The translations under genes were made by a program, and so were the position numbers. A DNA stretch of 64,000 bases from Phalacrocorax aristotelis. Its lineage: Eukaryota > Chordata > Aves > Suliformes > Phalacrocoracidae. The stretch is from positions 35,358,115 through 35,422,114 of the forward strand of contig NC_134278.1 in assembly GCF_949628215.1 (NCBI RefSeq), in the 5' to 3' direction. This document shows, in pieces, positions 47,531 through 59,700 of the stretch (the first letter of the stretch is position 1; the number at the start of each line of letters is the position of its first letter). Below the pieces are notes generated by a model. It was not told the DNA's origin. It did not search any database and saw nothing but the letters and a program-made list of their open reading frames with translations.

Positions 47531-50500
47531 TAGTTACTAGAAGAGATCTGAGCAGTTATTAAGCTAAAATTATAGTAGGGCAGATTTTGTCAGAGTTCTG
47601 TTGGACCACCCCTGTAGAAATATGATTATATCTGTAGGATATGATAAGATAAATTTTTCCAGGGTTATAGATGTGAATATTTCAAGGAGCTATGAATTCA
47701 CTTGAACAAAAAAAAAAAATTATTTTAATGACAGGAAAAGAAAACAAAGTTAATGTAAAACTGCTAATTCTACTTTCAGTCCCAGTGATGTAAATCGCAG
47801 CTTCTCCAGGAAACACCTCATTAATAGCTGGCCTATGGAAAATACCAGTTCATATAATGAAGCCCATCAATGGACATTTTAACATTTGAAGTTTAATTTT
47901 GTCTTACAATATATACAAACAAGTAACAGCAAGTAATACAAAAATGTCTGTACCACAGACAACGCAGGCCCAAGCAACAGAAGAGAATAATATATCAGTA
48001 TTTCTACTCTTACAATCCTGAAGAGAGTTTTTAAAGTGAAAAACCATTCATACCTGAGTGATTCATACCCGACTCCCAGAGCTGATAGCTCTGCATCTGA
48101 GAGCAGTTAACCCTGATTGCATCTTCCAAAAAGCCAAGCAAGTGCAGTGTGTAGGGAGTAAGATTCAAAGCGAAGTTAACATTCATGATGAGAAGTGTTG
48201 CATATAGATTTGCCTGAGAGAGCTCAGGCAAAATTAAGGGAAAGAGGATAACTCGCACTGACATAGGGGAGAAAAACATTCCCCTAAATGAAAACAAGTT
48301 TGAAAGATGAGCTCACAGAAACTCCTGCCAGCAAACTACAGGTTTCAAAGCAACTCAATGAAATCGGCCACTGATGTGTGATGGGAACATATAATTGGTC
48401 TGAAAATTGGCCTGACTGTTGCAGCTTATGCCAAGCACCTGAAACCCAGCACGACAGTAGCTTACTCTCTTTTAAAGACATGCTCTTCCACATCTGATCA
48501 GAATTACTGCATATTCATGTAAATATCAAGCATGTTTTAGAACATGTGTAGCACATTTCAGGGAGTAACCTATGACCTGGCATCCAACTGGCATGAATCA
48601 ACATATTAACGTGATTTTAGAGATTACTCACATGATGCTAATTACTATATGCTGTAAGTGGTTTGAGGTTTAAATATGGTAACATGCATACTCTATGGGC
48701 ATACTTGGAAGAGTCACAAAATGTTACTTGTTTTTTTGAAAAATCTCACTAATGGGTGTCACAAAAGGGAAAAAAGGTGGGCATATAAATCAGAATCTCT
48801 GTTTTTCTTCTATTATTTACTTAGCATGTTTACCAAACTGAGAGAAATCCCCCAGGCATCAGGGTTGAAGTTCTGTGCCCCCTCATTTTCAGTCACACTT
48901 ACTCAAATGTATTGCTCTGCTAATGACTATGTTAGCAATACTCACATGTAACAGTAATTCAGGTGATGGGATCTAATGTAGGGAATGCAGTGGAAAACCT
49001 ATTAGGAACTAGATTTAAAATCACAGAGATCATCTGGAGAACTGAGAGTGCACCTTCTAAGTCCATGTGTGCTGCTCATGAATGGGTTGGCATTTTCCCT
49101 GCTCTTCCCCCTTTCCACCTTACTGCTGTCCTAAGCCATATATATGTTCCCACTGCTGGGCTTGAGTTATCAAGACTGCTTACACAGCCACGCAGTCAGC
49201 CAGAACAGGGCATCTCTCCAGCTGACATTGAATCCTACCAAAAATACAAAGATTGCTTCTCAGCCAGCTCAATTCTTGATGAAGCATTGTAACTATCATT
49301 ATTACTCGTGACTTGAGTGCATTTGGCTACTGAAACTGTTCCACTTCATTGAAAAAAAAAACAATCAAAAATCAGTACAGAGAAAACAGTAAGAGAGAGA
49401 GATCATGAGGATGAGTCATTCTAGATGGCCACCTGGGAAGAGGAAGGCTTGGTTTCTGCACTGCAGTGCAGTAATGTGGAATACACAAGAAGCCCTATAA
49501 ATAAAGGCCCCAATATTTTCCTATGGATTGGTGTATCAGAGTTTGATTCTTTGGTGCCTAGTAAAATCCGAGGTCTGAACAGAGCTTGTCCTTGTGGTAT
49601 TTCTGACATCACTCTCTTGTGTTCATTCTTTGATTTTGTATGAAGGTGAGCTCATGCTACATTCTTCCATGTGGTCAGGCACTGCCAAGGTCTTGCTCCT
49701 CTTCTCTGTTGCCCTTTTCATCAAACTGGAAGAACTTCTTATTCTGGAGACCCCTATTGCTTTGTCAGATTTGGCTGAAATTGTTGGTATATTTAATATT
49801 ATTCATCAGTGAAGGACAGATGGAGGGATGGATGAACACAGACACTTCATCCTTCATCTTATAAGCCTTCTTTTCACAAAAGGCCAGGCTCAAAGGCAGC
49901 CTTTGGAACACGGACCAGAATACGGGGGGGCTCCCTCCTTCTAGTTCAATATCCTGACCACTCAACCACTCTCTTGTTTCTGCTCAGCGAATACTGAAGC
50001 CCTCCATGTAGAACAGCACAGCCTTTACAGGAGGGAATGAGAATGCCACCTTCTTTGGCCCCACCTGTCTGTCAGTGCCATCGGTGAACCTGCCTGGAGC
50101 TGATGTCAGTTTGAGTCTCCTCAGATAGTGGTGAGAAGGGAGGGCCTGTTTCCTACCTTTGAAGACGGGTTTCAATCAAAAGGATTTAAAATAAGCAGCA
50201 CCACCCCTACATTTGTGTGGTATTTGATTTTCTAGGAGGCATTCATGATTCCACAATCACTTTAAAACAGCCACTGGTTTCCTATGCCTTCCTTCCTTAT
50301 TTTTCCGGCCCGAGAGCCTGCAACTAAGCTGTATTAAAGTTACCCTTTATGCTTTGTGCTAGATTGCTTTTAGTTCAGATCAGTTCCCCAGTTAAGTTCA
50401 AAGACTTGTGCCAGCTCAAGGGACAACCACATGGAAGTGAGTACTTTCTTGGCTGGAGGTGACAAAGCCAGGACTACAGCTTTTGACTCCAGTGTGGGGT

Positions 50501-52078
50501 TACATCCTGACTTCAAGTGACCATGAAATTGTGGCCTGATTTAAAGCCCGTAGAGCAAATACAAGAATACCTAGGTTAAGGATCTCCATAAGGTTCAAAA
50601 GCTGCAGTGCTAATTAAGCCACAACTGAAACACTGGCTAGACAAGGGCAGCGCAAGAAGTTTAGGAACACCTTCAGGATGCCTCTGGGGCTTAGGCACTG
50701 TCTTTAGACTCGATTGTCTGAACTGCCTTCTGGAACTGAATGGAGAAACTTACTGTAGTCACTAAACATAACTGTCATCAGATTCAGAGGAAATTCCAAT
50801 ACAATAGAGAGAGTCACGCTTCAACTTCTAAGACTGCTGAACTATGGGCTTTCTTTTTCCTTCATCTTACCCTGCTTCTACCTTTAAGAAGCAAGAATCT
50901 CAGGTCAATTAAAACAGACGGTAAAAATTATGGGTACAACTAAATACCTATTTCTAGCTAATGGTAAAGCTGGTTGTCCAATTCCAACCTTTTGGGCTTC
51001 TGCTATGGAGCAAAGGTTCCTTTTTGTTGTGCTGCCCCTGGGGAAAATAACAGGATCCTTGGTCTGGTCTGTCCGGAATTTCTTGAGTCTGTTTCATGAG
51101 ATCCTACTGACTGTACAAGAGTAATCCCCACCTTGTGCCCACAGTTCTGGTTCAGTTGTGCTAATCTGTGTGTCCTGGATTTCAGGTACTGTAAGGCTGG
51201 CTTGCTTCTTCAGGTGAATTAGTTTCTTAGATCTCAAGCAGAACAAACAAATTTTTCCACCACAGGCACATGTAGAATATTGCCTTGGGTACAGCAACAG
51301 TTAACTAAGGAACTAAGTTCCTTTGAAAAAAGGATCCGAAAAGGAAGGCTTAAGGCAGCTGTAGTTCATCAGTGTATCAAGCCACATTAGCTTGGGGCTC
51401 ATGTTTGCAATATTATTTAAATGACTGTTTTGACCTGAAGACTTGCTTCAGTGCCAGTATTTAGAGTGAATATCCAGCAAAAGCCTCTTAATAATGTGTT
51501 TTCTTCTAACATCTGCTAAGCAGTCTATGTTACAATAAGAACAGTAAGATCTCGGCAACAATTTATTGACAAACTGAGCCTTTTAAGTGATAACAATTAG
51601 TTGAGAGGATCTGATATATTTCTGGCAGAGTAACTCACATTGCTTGCTAATTCCAGTTTCCAAGTTTCATCTGAAATACTGGGACTTGAGTGTTACGAAA
51701 AATGCTACTAATACGAATCTGATTTTCAGATGTCACAGGAACCAGAACCTTAAAATTAGCAGGTATTGCAGGTGCTACACATGTAAAAATTGAAACCTAT
51801 GCCTTTTCTGATGTGGCAGCAGCTCTTACACCACAGACAAAATGCCCTTCACGTGAATAATAAAATGCCAGCTTTATGCTGGGATAATGGCCATATCTGG
51901 ATCTTTAAATTGGAAAGCAATGCAAAGTGCAGACGGAAGACTAAACATTGCTTGGACTGAATATAATTTTGCTGACCTTCTGTGGCAGATTCTTCCATCA
52001 AACCTCTTCTCCCAGACAGAAAACCATTTAGTATTTCACCCACTGGTGCATTTTCTTTTCTGTGAATTGTATTTCTGA

Positions 52079-52084
52079 TTTATT
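52079..52084 (-). terminator. FILIP1: Candidate FILIP1 poly(A) signal AATAAA
   Basis: First canonical AATAAA on the minus strand after the canonical stop codon, about 1.5 kb downstream. An ATTAAA variant lies at 52262-52267. Confidence 0.4.
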
Positions 52085-53582
52085 GGTGGTCTTCCTGCCT
52101 TGCTTCTGAAAGCTATTCCTAACCACTGGGTCCTTTACAGCTTGCTGTAGTGGTTGAGGTATTATATGAGCTTTAAAACCATCATGTATCAGTCTGCTTG
52201 GCTCCATTTCTTTTGGTTGTGACTTTCTTCTGTGGAAACTGATCACTTAATGGAAATGCCCTTTAATAACTTTACTGTTATTAAATAAACAATCATAACA
52301 ATCATCAGCATCCACACCATTTTCATGCTGAAGCAATCCCTTAAAACATGCTTAAAAATGCAAACATAAATGAGGAAATCACAAAGAGGGAAGGAAAAAC
52401 AATGAATCGCCATGGTATTATGAGGTGGTCTGTATTTAAGACAAAATACTTCAAACAACTGTGTATTCAGAGTAACTTCCATACCAAACCCTATCTCTTT
52501 CACTGTCTATACCTGAGCTGTGCCTTTAGGTAGCAATTTCTGCCACCAGCAGTCCGTGCTGACTTTCCCTCCGAGATGTAAGGAAGCTTGGCAACTACAG
52601 TTTAAATATAGCACAAGTTCATCCAACCAGGAAAACTTAAAACCTAGTGAAGTCTGGTCACTATGAAGAGTGACTTGCTTCATAGCTTTTAGTGGTCTTT
52701 GGAGCAGGCACAAATGGACTGTGTTGATTTTAGCCAGATCAATGTTTCTCAAGCTTTTTCTAGCGGCTAAACACCTTTTTGGCTCACTTGCCTTCATCTG
52801 ACCCCTGAGCTGGCAGTAATCCTGTGTGTATAAGTCAGGGACCTGGTTGCAAGTGCTGTCTACAAGTGTTAACCCCCTCTAGAAGAAATAAGCTGCTGCT
52901 TAGCACTGCTGCTGCCAAAGATTTTGCAACCCCCCTACCCCCTTGAATTTTCTAACCGCCTTGAGAAAGCAGCTCACCACTGAGAAACACTGATTTGGAT
53001 GGGAGACTCCTAGAGAGAAGGCTGGTCAAACAGTGCCCATCCCTTCTCTCTTCCCCTCCCTGCTGCACCTGAGGTACTAGCTTTCATTAAAACAGGACCT
53101 CAAGTGCCCTGTCTCCTGGCATTGCTTTCCTAGGCAAAGTGGCATCTCAATAATGTGATCAACAGGCAGGAAGGAAAGTGCCCCATGCAGCAGCGAAGGT
53201 GGAAAGTGGTCTGTTAAGGTGGAAGACAATCCAGTAAAAGTGACCAAACTTCCTTTGTTCTATGAAAAAAGTGACCAACTCTATCATTAAGAAATCCTGG
53301 ACTAGATTAATAACCTAGTGCAGTTGCCCCATTCTCACTACCTAGGCTGAAAATCTTCCTGGCATACAAGTGCCTTTTTGATGGCCTTTTTTTTTTTAAC
53401 TTCAGTAAGAAAACAAAAGGATGTTGTTACTCAAGTAGTCAGTGCACACGCTTATTAGTTTGTTGTAAGTGGCAGCTGCAGGACTCCATTAGTACAGGCA
53501 AACGTGAGCAACTACACAGACAGGGGGCTGACTTCCATGGTAGCAGTAACACCTGCAGAACATACCCCCTGAGCCACCGCCA
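52085..53582 (-). other. FILIP1: Probable FILIP1 canonical 3' UTR
   Basis: Sequence from the canonical stop codon to the first poly(A) signals. It carries one copy of the 34-bp repeat also found at 56668-56701. A donor-like GGGG|GTATGT lies in it 17 nt after the stop (exon side ending 53566). The end point is a prediction. Confidence 0.45.
53074..53107 (+). repeat. 34-bp dispersed repeat, copy 1
   Basis: Begins GTACTAGCTTTCATTAAAAC and is identical to copy 2 (56668-56701) at 33 of 34 positions. Similarity fades but continues about 20 bp further on the right. It lies in the FILIP1 3' UTR. Confidence 0.8.
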
Positions 53583-53789
53583 TCAGCCCTGACCCCCGCC
53601 CAGGGAGGCAGAGCTGCTGGCTGAAGATTTCTTCAGTTCTATTTTCATAGACTGAGTCTCGGCACGAGGCTCGAATTTTGTCACATTTCCTGCTCCTGGG
53701 GCTGCCACTACTGGCTTTCCTGCTTTCATACCTTTTGACACAGGAATGCGGGTGGGTGTAGGTCTCGGGGATGACCCATCCTGTCCTGT
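53583..53789 (-). CDS. FILIP1: FILIP1 canonical last coding exon
   Basis: Acceptor TTTTGCAG|ACA, then 68 codons from TGQDGSSPRPTPTRIPVSKG to SLGGGQG and TGA. The phase matches the large exon's donor. The strongly conserved PRAETQSMKIELKK block supports it as true coding sequence. Confidence 0.95.
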   Translation of the reverse strand, partial: TGQDGSSPRPTPTRIPVSKGMKAGKPVVAAPGAGNVTKFEPRAETQSMKIELKKSSASSSASLGGGQG

Positions 53790-56700
53790 CTGCAAAAGAG
53801 AGAAACAGAGAGAAATTACATGAACAGAGGACTTCTTCTTCTCATATATGCTCATCTTATACTTTTCATTGGTTCTTCATTTACTTCTCAAGCAGCAATA
53901 TCCCAAATCATGCCTATCAGCAAATTAATGTTCACTTTTGGAACCTGGCCATGGCACATACTGCTAGAGTAGGACCAAATGTGCAAAGTCAAGATCAAGT
54001 GAGTTTCCCAGAGCTCATCAGATCTGGTGTTTCGGATCAAGATGTCATGGGGATGGGAATCCCAGCAAAAATCTGATTCCACTGCATGGTGCAGCGCAGG
54101 ACAGCCTTAGAGGCTACCAAAACACTGGCTTAGATGTCAGACAGGTCCAGTAGTAGCATCTTGCACAGAGACTAGCACGGGCCCTCAAAACAGCATAGCC
54201 ACGTGAGGCTAATGCTGAACCTGAATAACTGCCATATTTTCAAATCTGTGGCAAGATTTCTCAGCAGTACAGATACAACTGAACTTTGCTTCCCAAAGTA
54301 TGCTGGGGCCACTTATTTCTGCACTGGGAAGTGCAGGGGCAGAGGGAAGTGAGAAGGGCTGGGAGAGGGAGACGGGAAAGATTTGGATTTCCTTTTCCTG
54401 TGGCTGTGGGAGGAGGGATGTGGGAGAGGGCTCCCTCCCCTGCAAGCCCTAGCCACAGCTTGATAAACTCTGGCAAGGGTGAAGCAGGCAGCCCAGATTT
54501 CCAGGGACACATCAAGGCAGTGTGGACATGGTCATTTTACTACCTCTGCCAGCCTGATGCCCTGGACAACAGCCTACCAAGCACTTATCCTCAAGTTTGG
54601 GGACTTCAGAATAAAAAAAAACTAGATGGCCTTGAGAAATTCTTAATGATTTTTTCTTCTGGATGGAATCCATTTGAGGACCCAAGCCTGGGGCTGGCAG
54701 ACCCAACACGATGCCTGCCAGGGCCCTGTGCCCTGCTGGAGCACCAGATGGAGGGAGGCCAGGCTGGCTATTCTGTATCTCTGAAAATGGCAATCAGTAC
54801 GTACATTTAGGCAACCGAATCCCACTGTGTAAATGCACAAGAAGCACTTGCATAGGACAAAAAGATTCAAAAGGGCCAACTGGCATTTTCTATCTCCACT
54901 GGCCAGATAATGTTGCACATACCCTGCAAAGCCAAAACTGGAAGCTACCCCTTATGGACAATGACGTAGTGAAAATACTTACAGCCACAACAATTCTGAA
55001 AGTATAATATGTTTTATCTTCTCCAGTGTGTGATGCAGACACAAATATTAACAGTGACAAATACAGCGTCTCAACTGAATTTCATATGTGACTTTTTTCT
55101 GTTCAGAAAATGGATGAAGACTTTCATCTCACGAAAGAGAGTAACTTTTGTAAGATCCTGGAATCCTAGCTAGACCCATATGCTAAATGACTAAATTCTG
55201 CAACTTATGACATGTAAGCAAAATGAAACTAAACTGCTGAAATAGACTGGATTAGGGGGTTGTGTCGACTGCAACATGTATTTGCACATTTAAAAATGCA
55301 CCACGAAGGAGCATTTTTCTCTCTCAAAGGATTTCCAGCCAGTAGCATCAGAGCCTTCTGTCTGTATACTGAGTATTCAAAGGAAAACCATTCCTTAATC
55401 TTCTAAGAACAGTTCAAAACCCCATGCGTACACACAAAAAAAATCACAATTGGAAAACTTGAATGCTGTCTGCCTGGCAGGAAGGAAGCCATTTTCAATA
55501 ACTAAAAGCAACATTTACAATAGCAGTCTAAAAAGGCTAATATGGAACTCACATGTAGATGTCAAAACAAGTTAGGCCCATACAATTCTGTAGGGCAAAA
55601 CATGCAAATGCATTCCATCAGCCTCGGAAAATATGTCAACATCCCAGGGAACCCAAATGACAAACATCTTGTACTGCCTGAAAGAGCTCCACAGTGTGTA
55701 AACATGAGGCAATCAAATGAAGTAGCTGGAATCTCAGGCATTTCTTCAGCTTTATTCACATGTAAATTATTAACTAAGTATTTGGGCGCTTTCAAGTTAC
55801 TCATTTCAAGCCTAAATCAGTCAAAAGCACTTTGAAAAGAACTCTAACTTGCTTTAAATGTCTTAGTTGCCTGCCTTTCGGCATACTAACGTGTTGATCG
55901 TATGGAAGCTAATGCCTGCTTCACACGCAGCTGCAAAAGCATTTTGTATTTGCTAAATGAAATGGCACAAAGGTGGCTCTTCAGCAAGCAGTCCCCTTTG
56001 GTGAGAGCGATGGAGTAAACAAGCAGAGGACACTCTCCGGTTCACATCTGTAGTGTTTATGGCAGAGAACCCACACGACTGTCTTTCTCTTGGCCATTTC
56101 TTCCAAGAACCAAGCTCTAAGCTTTGTTCTAAGCTCCAGCCCTGTTTGTCTGTAGGCTGCTGTCTTCTGGTTGATACAGGAATGCAACTCCAACCAGAAA
56201 CCAACTCTTACGCAGCTGGCATGGAGCACCTGAGACGTGGCCCCGCGGGACGCAGAGTGACGCTGGCTGGCTCTGAAGGGGCAGTACGTGGTGCTGGAAC
56301 AGCACAGTGGGCCACAGCAATGTTCGTAAATACGTTACTGAGAGTGAGGTAAATACATGCAGCTGCTAAGCCAGTTAGGTCAATAATCAGCGCTCACTGC
56401 GGACCCTGAGGTTGCAGTAAGCTTGGACAGTCCCATTAAATAAGGAAGAAAAGCAATTTGAATGCACAGAACATTTAGCATATTTTAGTGGTTTATAACA
56501 GATCCTGCTTAGTGCATTTTATTGACACACACAGAGTGCTTTCATGCACACATTTACTTTTGGAATATTTTCATAACAAAGCTGCTTTTTCAGCACTTGT
56601 TTTCAATTACATCAGGGACCAGCTTGCCCTGGACAGACATGGTTCAGTTCAGTGACCTACACAGTGAGTACTAGCTTTCATTAAAACTGGACCTCAAGTG

Positions 56701-59700
56701 CATCTCTAGTGCCATTTGAGATGCCCTGGGCTACTCAAGCCATCTGCACAGGGCTGATAGATAAGAGGACCCAAGGAGACCTGCAGCCTCTGATAAAGCA
56801 GCTGGAAGTTAGGTAGGCTATTTGGCAGTACTTAAAATGACACTAAGTAAGTATGTTTCGGCAATTGAATCCTGAAAAGGTGGGACTTGAGATCTAGTCA
56901 ATACAGTCAGTGGAGCCCAGTGAGCAATTCAGCTCACGCTGAAGCTAGCAGCATCTGCACTGAAACACTCTCCAGTCTCCACGGAGCCAGGGCGCAGTGC
57001 TGACAAGGGGACTGACAACTAGGGTCTGACTCAGTTACCCGCACCGAGGCATCTTGTAGCATCTGAGGTATCTCATCAGCTTCCACTGCAGGAAAGTACA
57101 GGTCTGTGTTACACCTACCAGCCTCAGCTGGTAGGTCTCAGCTACCATAGGGCATGCAGATAGCACCATGATCTCTACATGGGCAAGTGAGCTGACCCCT
57201 GGATCTCTAATGAATCTAACAGAAGCTTAGAGCGTATATGTGACATCTACAAAGAGCTAAATTTAGAGGCCAGTCTCAAACTAAACGCTGCCCAAACGAA
57301 ACTAGCCTTATAGCTGCTTTAACGTGTGCCCAGTTAGCTCTGGCACCCAACAGCTTTTCAGCTGTGCCTTGCTGCCTCGGTCACAGGACGCTCTGCATGG
57401 TTGATGCCGTGCCACTACGCTGGCTCTGCTGCAGCCAGGATTCCCTCTGCTCCCTGCAGATTTGCATGTCACCAGATTCACTGTGTCCCCTGGCAGCGTA
57501 AACAGCCAGCGCTGGATGCCAGTCTTGTAGGAGGTGGGGAGCACAGGGATGAAGTGATTATAGGACTGACACGCATCCTGGTAACCAAAAGAAATCTGAA
57601 TTCACCAGCAATCCCACAGCCAAATATAAGGCCTAAATCAAAACACAGGATATAGGCACCACAGTTGTTTTTTCCCAAAGAATATTTGTTTTTATTCTGT
57701 GGGGTTTTTAATGTAAACTCTATGAACTGTCCTGGGAACAGGGACCTGGGCTAATGTGCTAAGGCAAGACTAACAATCAGGCTACAGATTCAGGCTCATT
57801 TTGGTCTGCATATCCTCTGGTGTCAGTCTTGAATTTTTGCTTGTGCTGTGGTCGATCTGTAGTAAAAAAATTGGCTGCTAGGTCTGCTAGGGTAGTCCAA
57901 GTATTTTCCTGGGAGTGGGTTGGACTCTAATCAAGCTAAGGAGGACCAAAACCTGGTTTTTCCACTTCAGCGATAATTACCCAAATCCATAGGCTATCAT
58001 ATAAAAGGCAGTTACCAGCTTAGGGTTTCATTCTCTTTTTTTTTAATGAAAGTGGCAATGTTTCTGTGTTAAATGCTGAATTCAGTCCAACTGATCTAAC
58101 AGTCTCCATCACATCAGCACTGGGATCCAGGATGCACCAAAGCTCCTGCCATGGAGACCCCCGTGGCTCCAGGACAATGATGGGTGGCAGCATTAGTATG
58201 CCAGGGCCAGCTGCTCAGCTGGCCAGCCCTGGGCTTGTGCAGCAGGCAGAGCACAAAGCACCTCCAAAACATTTGGGTCCAGCAAGTTCAGGTGCCCGTG
58301 GAGACACAGTCACTGACCGGTGCATTTTTTCGTTGATTGTTTTGGTTAAGTTCTCAAAAACTTCCCAAATTCTCCTTCAGGTGCCTGTGTCTTCTTTGGA
58401 TCAGGGTCTCATTTTATCTAAATCAAAACTGTTGCAGAGCCAGAATAGGACTTGGATCAGGGGAGTATAAACCTCTAGCTACTCTAGGGTGTATGTCAGT
58501 GCGAATCAACACAACCATAGCACCCCTTAATCCATGGGATTTATGGGATTCAAAAATCATGATGATCCATCATGAAATCACAGCCTCTGGTTTTGGACTG
58601 ACATATGCAGTGAGACACCACATCTCAGGCTGAACCTTTAAAAGTACCGTGTGTGTACCTTAAAATTAACTTCACCTGCAGTACTGAAGATAACCCTATA
58701 AATTCAAACTGGAAGAAGAGTTAAATGTTTTCAAATATGAAAACAGTAACTGAAATTTTGTTATAGCAACAGATGAGAGCTAGGAACTTCAGGATTATTT
58801 TCCCCTTTGTAGTCTGGTGCTGCATTAGTACATTGTACAGAGCATCTTGTATGAGGAGAGCTACGAAAAATATTAAAACCAGTGAGCTAAGAAAGCAGGT
58901 TTGTATCAGTTTGTAGTCTTTGATTTTATGAACCTAAACACTCAGAATTATATCAATGTTGGTTTCTTCTAGGGTTACTGAGTTACAACTTGTTTTTTCT
59001 GACTAGCGGTATTGAAATATGTTTGTAAAGTAGTCATTTGCAAAACAGATGGTGAATATTCTGGGTTTTTTTCAGGGGGTTAGGGAGGAAAAGGCACATT
59101 TGGGCTTGTTAAGAAGTTCCCTGTTCATCTGACCAGGGACCTTAAAAAACAAAGGAAAGCATAAGATAAAGTAAATCTTATGGTTGAACTCTTTTCCTTA
59201 CATTCCAAATCAGGGAGGATGAAGTGGAGAAAGAAGCCACTTTTTAGCCAGATGAAAACAACAAAAAAAAAAGTTTTGTCTGCCACGGTTCAGTGCATCA
59301 TCACAGCAGAGACAGACATCTAGTAAAAAAGAATGAGGAACTCTTAAAAAGTTTTCCAAGCTTCTGAGACACAAAGGAGTTTGTAAATGAATTAATTCAA
59401 GACTTTTAAAAAAATGAACAGTTGCCTCTAATATGTAGGAAAACACTGTACACTAAAGTACCTACAGTACACTATATATGTGGGGAGAGAGAGCACGCAC
59501 GTGCGATCCCAGATAGATCCATATGACGAATGCAAGTTTTTTTAAGTCAGAGGGCTTAAATGGGAATGGCAGCCTCTCTCCGAAAGTGTGGAAGTGTATC
59601 TTAAATACACTTTGACATTTCAGCTTGGAAAGAGGTGGCTGAAGGGGCGTGTTGTAGGGGTCTGCAGACTCCTGAGCGGCACACACAAATGAACAGGGGA

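Larger units (their letters stand above)
45717..52080 (-). other. FILIP1 downstream region / candidate last intron
   Basis: About 6.4 kb of AT-rich DNA between the two FILIP1 ends. It contains an exact CTCF-like motif (46788-46801), a compound microsatellite (47475-47530) and two short stretches resembling ancient amniote repeats (46221-46249, 47121-47146). No gene was recognised; the longest open frame, 109 codons at 48963-49292 on the plus strand, has no support. Confidence 0.55.

Noticed and set aside
54286-54810. 174-codon plus-strand frame in a FILIP1 intron
   Set aside because: No homology recognised, opposing frames of similar length on the other strand, no promoter or splice support.
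58066-58470. 134-codon plus-strand frame in a FILIP1 intron
   Set aside because: Unrecognised low-complexity sequence without supporting signals.
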